Below, in pieces: positions 30,908-34,976 of a DNA stretch of 34,976 nucleotides. Numbering within the stretch: the first letter of the stretch is position 1; every line of letters starts with the position of its first letter. Below the pieces are notes generated by a model. That model saw only the letters and a list, made by a program, of their open reading frames with translations. It made no database searches and was not told the origin of the DNA. The position numbers and the translations under genes were made by a program. Source of the DNA: Phascolarctobacterium succinatutens CAG:287 (GTDB lineage Bacteria > Bacillota > Negativicutes > Acidaminococcales > Acidaminococcaceae); assembly GCF_000434895.1 (NCBI RefSeq), contig NZ_FR892816.1:1-34976 (forward strand), read 5' to 3'.

Positions 30908-32509
30908 ATGAAGCTGAAAATTAACAATGTGCGTATCAGCCTGCGTCAGGAGCAGACGCTGGAGCAGGCGGTGTGCCGCAAATGTGGTATACCGCGCGAT
31001 GCTTTGGGCAGTGTGCAGATAGTACGCAAGGCAGTGGATGCGCGCAAGAAAAATGATATCTGCCTCAACTACCATGTGCTGGCAGAGGTTGAAACAGGCG
31101 GCAGACAGGCGAAGCGCCTGCTGGCGGACCGCGACATCACGCAATATCAGGAGCAGCAGCCGACGCTGGAGCTGGGAACACTGCCGCTGAGCGCACCGCC
31201 AGTGGTTATCGGTGCCGGTCCTGCGGGACTTTTGGCAGCACTGCAGCTGGCAGAGCATGGCTATAAGCCGCTTCTTTTGGAGCGCGGCAAGCCGGTGGCG
31301 CAGCGTGTGCAGGATGTGCAGCGCTTTTGGCAGACGGGAGAATTCAACCCCGCGTCCAACGTACAGTTTGGCGAGGGCGGTGCAGGTACCTTTTCGGACG
31401 GCAAGCTGACTACGCGTGTGAACGATCCTATGATGGCCGAAATCCTGCAGCTTTTTGTAGCTGCAGGCGCGCCGGAAAATATTTTGTACGAGCACAAGCC
31501 GCACGTTGGTACAGATAAGCTGCGTGCGATGGTACAGGGACTCAGCCGCCGTATTGCGGAGCTGGGCGGCAGCGTGCGTTATGATGCGCATGTGGTTGAT
31601 CTGGATATCAAAAATAATGCTGTGCAGGGTGTAATCCTTGACGGCGGCGAAAGGCTGGCGGCAGGAGCCGTGGTACTGGCCTGCGGTCACAGCGCGCGTG
31701 ATACCTACGCTATGCTGGCACGCAGGGGCGTTGGCATTGTGGCGAAGCCCTTTGCTATCGGCGTGCGTATAGAGCACCCGCAGGAGCTGATTGACAGGGC
31801 GCAGTACGGCAGCTTTGCGGGACATCATCTGCTGGGCGCAGCGGATTACGCGCTTGTTTACCACACGCAGGATAAAACACGCACAGCCTATTCGTTCTGC
31901 ATGTGCCCGGGCGGTCAGGTGGTTGCTGCCGCTTCGGAGGCCGGCGGCGTGGTTGTCAACGGCATGAGCATGTTTAAGCGTGACAGCGGCATTGCCAACA
32001 GTGCGCTGGTAGTGAATGTGGACAGCCGGGATTTTGGCGAGGGTGCGCTGGCAGGCGTAGAATTCCAGCGCCGCTACGAGCAGCTTGCTTATGCGGCGGC
32101 AGGCAGCAGCTATGATGCGCCTGCGCAAAATCTGGACAGCTTTTTGAAGCGCAGCACTCCGTCCTTGGAATGTTTGGTGCAGCCAAGCTATCGTCCGGGA
32201 CTTGCGGCCTGCAGCTTAGATAAGGTGCTGCCTGCCTACGTTACGGATACTCTGCGCGAGGGCATTACGAGCTTCGGCCGCAAGCTGGCGGGTTACGCCG
32301 ACGGCGGCGCGCTGCTGACGGGTGTGGAAACACGCACCTCGGCGCCGGTCCGTATCGAGCGCGACAGGCAGAGCTATGTATCGCTGACGCATGATTTGCT
32401 TTATCCCTGCGGCGAAGGCGCAGGCTATGCCGGCGGTATTATGAGCGCCGCGCTTGACGGCTATCATGTGGCGCGTGCGATTATGGAAAGATTTGCGCCG
32501 GTGAAGTAG
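30908..32509 (+). CDS. FAD-dependent oxidoreductase of the COG2509 type
   Basis: The 533-residue flavoprotein is of unknown substrate. After an N-terminal domain of about 95 residues (KLKINNVRISLRQEQTLEQ) comes the FAD-binding Rossmann motif VVIGAGPAGLLAALQLAEHG (GAGPAG at 102-107). Then the family stretch VQFGEGGAGTFSDGKL, a second dinucleotide element (GAVVLACGHSARDTY) and the C-terminal PCGEGAGYAGGIMSAALDG, which closes the FAD site. It matches the uncharacterised COG2509 FAD-dependent dehydrogenases in layout. The ribosome-binding site is weak (AAAGG about 15 bases upstream), suggesting coupling to cdaR. Its place between cdaR and glmM hints at a link to cell-wall or redox metabolism, without proof. 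A very long open frame on the opposite strand is a shadow. Confidence 0.87.
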   Translation: MKLKINNVRISLRQEQTLEQAVCRKCGIPRDALGSVQIVRKAVDARKKNDICLNYHVLAEVETGGRQAKRLLADRDITQYQEQQPTLELGTLPLSAPPVVIGAGPAGLLAALQLAEHGYKPLLLERGKPVAQRVQDVQRFWQTGEFNPASNVQFGEGGAGTFSDGKLTTRVNDPMMAEILQLFVAAGAPENILYEHKPHVGTDKLRAMVQGLSRRIAELGGSVRYDAHVVDLDIKNNAVQGVILDGGERLAAGAVVLACGHSARDTYAMLARRGVGIVAKPFAIGVRIEHPQELIDRAQYGSFAGHHLLGAADYALVYHTQDKTRTAYSFCMCPGGQVVAAASEAGGVVVNGMSMFKRDSGIANSALVVNVDSRDFGEGALAGVEFQRRYEQLAYAAAGSSYDAPAQNLDSFLKRSTPSLECLVQPSYRPGLAACSLDKVLPAYVTDTLREGITSFGRKLAGYADGGALLTGVETRTSAPVRIERDRQSYVSLTHDLLYPCGEGAGYAGGIMSAALDGYHVARAIMERFAPVK

Positions 32510-32536
32510 GATAGGTTGGAGCAATACTGATAATTA

Positions 32537-32697
32537 GGCTCCCCTTGGGGGGACAAGGTGAATTGCCCGTAGGGCAAGAGAAGGCGCCCTGGGGCGGGTG
32601 GCATCGCCTAGCGATGACGGAGAGGGGCGCGCTCAGCATAGCGAATACCAACCCCTCTCAGTCACCCTGCGGGTGACAGCTCCCCCCAAGGGGAGCC
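32537..32697. repeat. Dispersed palindromic repeat, about 161 bp
   Basis: GGCTCCCCTTGGGG (32537) is complementary to CCCCAAGGGGAGCC (32684-32697). The left 90 bases are almost identical to those of the repeat at 9761-9927, and the right half contains CAGTCACCCTGCGGGTGAC. A short variable centre separates the halves. It splits glmM from the upstream FAD protein gene. No coding capacity; the remaining bases before glmM show nothing else. Confidence 0.82.
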
Positions 32698-32781
32698 TCT
32701 ATCTTCTGTTATTGTTGATAAATCTCAACAATTTCCAACTTACATATAAACGCATTAACATTAGGGAGGTTATTACAAAAA

Positions 32782-34122
32782 ATGGCAAGATTATTTGGTA
32801 CTGATGGTGTTCGCGGTGTAGCGAACGTAGAGCTTACTCCGGAGCTGGCCTTTAAGCTGGGCTATGCTGCCGCAAAATACTTTGGCCGCGAGGTTTCCTG
32901 CCCGAAAATTATTATCGGCAGAGATACACGCCGCAGCGGACAAATGCTGGAAAGTGCTTTGGCAGCAGGCATCTGCAGCGCTGGCGGCAATGCACATCTT
33001 CTGGGCGTTATGCCTACTCCGGCAGTTTCCTTTCTGACCAGTGAGGTTAAGGCTAACGCCGGTGTAGTAATTTCTGCTTCTCACAATCCGTTTGAAGACA
33101 ACGGCATCAAATTCTTCTCTCAGACAGGTTACAAGCTGCCTGACGCAGTAGAGGACGAAATTGCAGCTATCGTTGCTACACCGATTGATTACACTCAGGC
33201 AGTAAGCGGCAGCAGCGTAGGCCAGATTATTCATGAAAAGGATTTGTCCGCACTGTATATTAAGCACATTCTGAGTACTGCTTATGCTAAGCTGAATGGT
33301 CTGAAGATTGTTATGGACTGCTCCAACGGTGCCAACAGCGAAATCGCACCGGTTATCCTGCGCAGTCTCGGTGCTGAGGTTGTGGCAATTTTCAACGAGC
33401 CTAACGGCATCAACATCAACAACGGCTGCGGCTCCACTCATCTGGAGGCTTTGCAGAAGAAGGTTGTCGAGGTTGGCGCTCATGTAGGTATCGCCAATGA
33501 CGGCGACGCCGACCGCTGCCTGGTAGTTGACGAAAACGGCGAGGCTATGGATGGCGATCAGATTATGCTGATTTGCGCTCTGGAGCTGATGAAGCGCAAC
33601 AAGCTGCATGATAATATGCTGGTAACCACTGTTATGAGTAACGTTGGCCTGCATCAGGCTATGAAGGCTCATGGTGGCAAGACTGTCAAAACCGCTGTAG
33701 GTGACCGCTATGTACTGGAAGAAATGCTCAAGCACAATTATTCTATCGGCGGCGAGCAATCCGGTCATATCATTTTCTCCGAATTCGCTAAAACCGGCGA
33801 CGGCATTCTGACTGCTGTACAGCTGTTGTGCGCAATGGTTCGCAACAACAAGCCTTTGTCCGAGATGGGCGCCGTAATGACTAAATTCCCGCAGATTCTG
33901 CTGAATGTACGCGTGAAGAATAAAAATGGCTGGGAAGAAAAGGCTGCTATTCAGGAAGTAATCAAAAAATACCAGGATGAGCTGGGCGAAAACGGCCAGA
34001 TTCTGGTACGTGCTTCCGGCACTGAGCCTTTAATCCGTATTATGGCCGAAGGACCGAAGCAGGAGCGTCTGGAACAGATTGCCAACGCTATTGCCGACGT
34101 TGTAACCAAGGAGCTGGCATAA
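32782..34122 (+). CDS. glmM: Phosphoglucosamine mutase GlmM
   Basis: GlmM interconverts glucosamine-6-phosphate and glucosamine-1-phosphate on the way to UDP-GlcNAc for peptidoglycan and LPS. The product is 446 residues, the usual length. The active serine is S100 in the loop SASHNP (98-103), the metal-binding loop is DGDADR (240-245), the sugar-binding loop is GGEQSGHI, and the phosphate-binding site is RASGTEPLIRIM near the end. AGGGAGG lies upstream of ATG 32782. The cdaA-cdaR-glmM cluster ties c-di-AMP control to cell-wall precursor supply: in Bacillus the three products interact. A strong terminator follows. Confidence 0.97.
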   Translation: MARLFGTDGVRGVANVELTPELAFKLGYAAAKYFGREVSCPKIIIGRDTRRSGQMLESALAAGICSAGGNAHLLGVMPTPAVSFLTSEVKANAGVVISASHNPFEDNGIKFFSQTGYKLPDAVEDEIAAIVATPIDYTQAVSGSSVGQIIHEKDLSALYIKHILSTAYAKLNGLKIVMDCSNGANSEIAPVILRSLGAEVVAIFNEPNGININNGCGSTHLEALQKKVVEVGAHVGIANDGDADRCLVVDENGEAMDGDQIMLICALELMKRNKLHDNMLVTTVMSNVGLHQAMKAHGGKTVKTAVGDRYVLEEMLKHNYSIGGEQSGHIIFSEFAKTGDGILTAVQLLCAMVRNNKPLSEMGAVMTKFPQILLNVRVKNKNGWEEKAAIQEVIKKYQDELGENGQILVRASGTEPLIRIMAEGPKQERLEQIANAIADVVTKELA

Positions 34123-34146
34123 GCAGGACTTTGCGAAATGAAACTT

Positions 34147-34191
34147 AAAAGCAGACCATTACATCATTTTCGGATGCAATGGTCTGCTTTT
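34147..34191 (+). terminator. Terminator of glmM
   Basis: AAAAGCAGACCATT (34147-34160) pairs with AATGGTCTGCTTTT (34178-34191), with an inner CATC/GATG stem. Confidence 0.88.
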
Positions 34192-34240
34192 GTATTTTGC
34201 ATATTTTCTTTTTGACGAACATATGTTAAAATATATTTGT

Positions 34241-34340
34241 GCTACCAGAATACGGTAGGCGGTTGCCCTCTACGGAGGGTTTGCGGCCCTCGATTTGCCG
34301 ACATCTATATTTTTATAGAAATCTACAAGGAAGAGGGTGG
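34241..34340 (+). promoter_or_regulatory. Structured leader of peptide gene D
   Basis: The leader opens with a CTACC/GGTAG hairpin (34242-34246 with 34254-34258). Two CCCTC segments (34266-34270, 34287-34291) and two GAGGG segments (34275-34279, 34333-34337) follow. The last GAGGG is the ribosome-binding site. Alternative pairings could hide or expose that site. The promoter is not clear: TTGACG at 34212 has no well-spaced -10. Confidence 0.5.
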
Positions 34341-34345
34341 TACTG

Positions 34346-34435
34346 ATGAATATACTGGAAGTTCTTGCATTGCTTGGTTTTGGGCTTGGATGCATTAAAT
34401 TTGGTTATGAACTCGGTAAAAACGCAAAAAAATAA
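34346..34435 (+). CDS. Small hydrophobic toxin-like peptide D
   Basis: The 29-residue peptide starts MNILEVLALLGFGLGCIKFG and ends YELGKNAKK: one hydrophobic helix with a basic tail. GAGGGTGG lies 6-8 bases before the ATG. It does not share the SFQDLM motif of peptides A and C and I do not recognise its family, but the locus has the same plan: a long hairpin-rich leader, a convergent small RNA from the other strand and a shared terminator that overlaps the stop codon. A toxin role is inferred from this. An unrelated small membrane protein is the alternative. Confidence 0.65.
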   Translation: MNILEVLALLGFGLGCIKFGYELGKNAKK

Positions 34436-34466
34436 CCGCCCAGCTCCTACACTAGCGGTTATTTTT
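34428..34466. terminator. Bidirectional terminator of peptide D and its antisense RNA
   Basis: AAAAATAACCGC pairs with GCGGTTATTTTT (34428-34439 with 34455-34466) around a 15-base loop. T-runs exist on both strands. The peptide stop codon lies in the left arm. Confidence 0.85.
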
Positions 34467-34511
34467 AACAGTTAATTTGAAGGGCAACCGTCTATCGGTA
34501 GCACTCTTTCT
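34430..34511 (-). ncRNA. Antisense small RNA D
   Basis: The predicted RNA of about 80 bases starts near 34511 and ends at the shared terminator. Its 5' region (GTGCTACCGATAGACGGTTGCCC on the minus strand, abbreviated here) repeats the GTGCTACC and CGGTTGCCCT blocks of the peptide D leader. Its terminator loop contains GTGTAGGAG, also found in the terminator loops of RNAs A and B. Role as antitoxin is inferred. Confidence 0.6.
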
Positions 34512-34517
34512 ATTTCT

Positions 34518-34546
34518 ATGATAGCATAAAGTAAAGCGTTTGACAA
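34518..34546 (-). promoter_or_regulatory. Promoter of antisense RNA D
   Basis: On the minus strand, TTGTCA (34546-34541), a 17-bp spacer and TATCAT (34523-34518). Confidence 0.7.
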
Positions 34547-34587
34547 CCGTTCTGATTAAATTCACAAATCCCTCACGTCTTATACTA

Positions 34588-34728
34588 TTACTCATCAAAA
34601 CTCTTGATTACGGAATAAATTATACAACCAACAACAATCAGTCCGATACCTGCTAATGCGAGGAAAGGTGCCGCAGGGAGCAAGAAGGCCATACCGCCAA
34701 TCATTATTAAAATTTTGTTGTCTGGCAT
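34588..34728 (-). CDS. Small membrane protein of unknown function
   Basis: The 46-residue product MPDNKILIMIGGMAFLLPAA... continues with a second hydrophobic stretch LALAGIGLIVVGCIIYSV and ends KSFDE, so it has one long or two short membrane helices. AGGTGG lies 7 bases before the ATG. It follows the gene at 34758 by 29 bases on the same strand, probably as an operon. I do not recognise the family. Confidence 0.6.
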   Translation of the reverse strand: MPDNKILIMIGGMAFLLPAAPFLALAGIGLIVVGCIIYSVIKSFDE

Positions 34729-34757
34729 AAGAAGCCACCTCACAGTTCTTCACATCG

Positions 34758-34976
34758 TTATCTTACGGGATTTTCTCTTAAAGTTTTATGCAAGCGTTCT
34801 GCCCCTTTACCGAAGCAGTAATAGCTAAATCCTGCACTAACCACTCCTCCAATCCATGGAGCTGATTTAGCAGGAATTTTACTCAAAGCATCTTTTGTTA
34901 CTTTAATTCCAACTTGTTTGCAAACTCGTTGTAGCAAGGGATACCAAGCAGTTTTTGTCAAAGCTGCTCTCAAAAT
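34758..34976 (-). CDS. C-terminal part of a possible EcsC-type protein (cut by window edge)
   Basis: The reading frame is open to the window end, so only the last 72 residues are visible; a TTG close to the edge is probably not the true start. The visible part includes VCKQVGIKVTKDALSKIPAK and a glycine-rich hydrophobic segment (APWIGGVVSAGFSYYCFGKG), then a basic helix. The pattern of a VT-K helix followed by a P-x-G-G-V-V-S-x-G turn resembles the C terminus of EcsC-family and DUF697-like membrane-associated proteins. This is a weak call from memory; the full protein would be needed to name it. Confidence 0.5.
   Translation of the reverse strand: MLRAALTKTAWYPLLQRVCKQVGIKVTKDALSKIPAKSAPWIGGVVSAGFSYYCFGKGAERLHKTLRENPVR

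Noticed and set aside
30197..32128. A 643-codon open frame on the minus strand across cdaR and the FAD protein gene
   Set aside because: It is antisense to two well-supported genes, its translation is rich in H, Q and R with no domain, and no ribosome-binding site or promoter fits. Long antisense frames are common here because of codon bias.
1..34976. tRNA or rRNA genes
   Set aside because: I found no cloverleaf-like segment ending in a T-arm and acceptor pair, and no rRNA-like sequence. A covariance-model scan could still find something I missed.

Overview
The window looks like chromosome from a diderm (Gram-negative-walled) Firmicute of the class Negativicutes, perhaps an Acidaminococcaceae/Phascolarctobacterium-like gut bacterium. 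The reasoning is inference. Gene order and proteins are Firmicute-type (prmA-rsmE-mtaB-hinT-rpsU-yqeY, nfeD-floA, cdaA-cdaR-glmM, lepA), yet one gene encodes a trimeric autotransporter with a YadA-type outer-membrane anchor, which needs an outer membrane. No rRNA or tRNA is present to settle the taxonomy.

Layout. (1) 1-4.9 kb: a housekeeping block for ribosome and RNA modification (PrmA, RsmE, MtaB), a HIT hydrolase, ribosomal protein S21 and a YqeY-like protein, closed by two terminators. (2) 5.0-11.7 kb: a complete type I restriction-modification system, hsdR-hsdM-hsdS. A 578-base insert between hsdM and hsdS holds a dispersed palindromic repeat and a convergent toxin/antisense-RNA locus. 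(3) 11.75-18.1 kb: an orphan LytTR response regulator, then a 1547-residue trimeric autotransporter adhesin with a nine-G tract in its signal peptide, then a lone antitoxin RNA gene and a second complete toxin/antitoxin locus. (4) 18.1-20.65 kb: a small exported protein and an intact IS200/IS605 element (tnpA, tnpB, probable omega RNA). (5) 20.7-26.1 kb: NfeD, flotillin FloA, an uncharacterised membrane-anchored protein, polyphosphate:AMP phosphotransferase and a TIGR03960-type radical SAM protein. (6) 26.3-34.1 kb: rpsT (opposite strand), an autoregulated-looking merR, lepA, and the c-di-AMP/cell-wall cluster cdaA-cdaR-FAD protein-glmM. (7) 34.2-34.98 kb: a third small-peptide/antisense-RNA locus of different sequence but the same architecture, a small membrane protein and the C-terminal end of a possible EcsC-type protein.

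The most notable content is a family of very small loci, too short for ordinary gene calling: complete at 9.96-10.27, 17.78-18.10 and 34.2-34.55 kb, plus an antitoxin-only copy at 17.63-17.76 kb. Each complete locus has a 27-29 residue hydrophobic peptide gene and a convergent small RNA sharing a bidirectional terminator, and the sense and antisense RNAs begin with nearly the same hairpin sequence. This resembles the layout of the Fst/par type I toxin-antitoxin system, while the peptides of two loci look like the putative holin-like toxin family. One locus sits inside the restriction-modification operon. The adhesin region also carries signs of switching and regulation: a poly-G tract, 36-bp in-frame repeats, and direct repeats upstream of its promoter next to a LytTR regulator gene.

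All functional names rest on recognisable motifs, length and context; no database search was possible.
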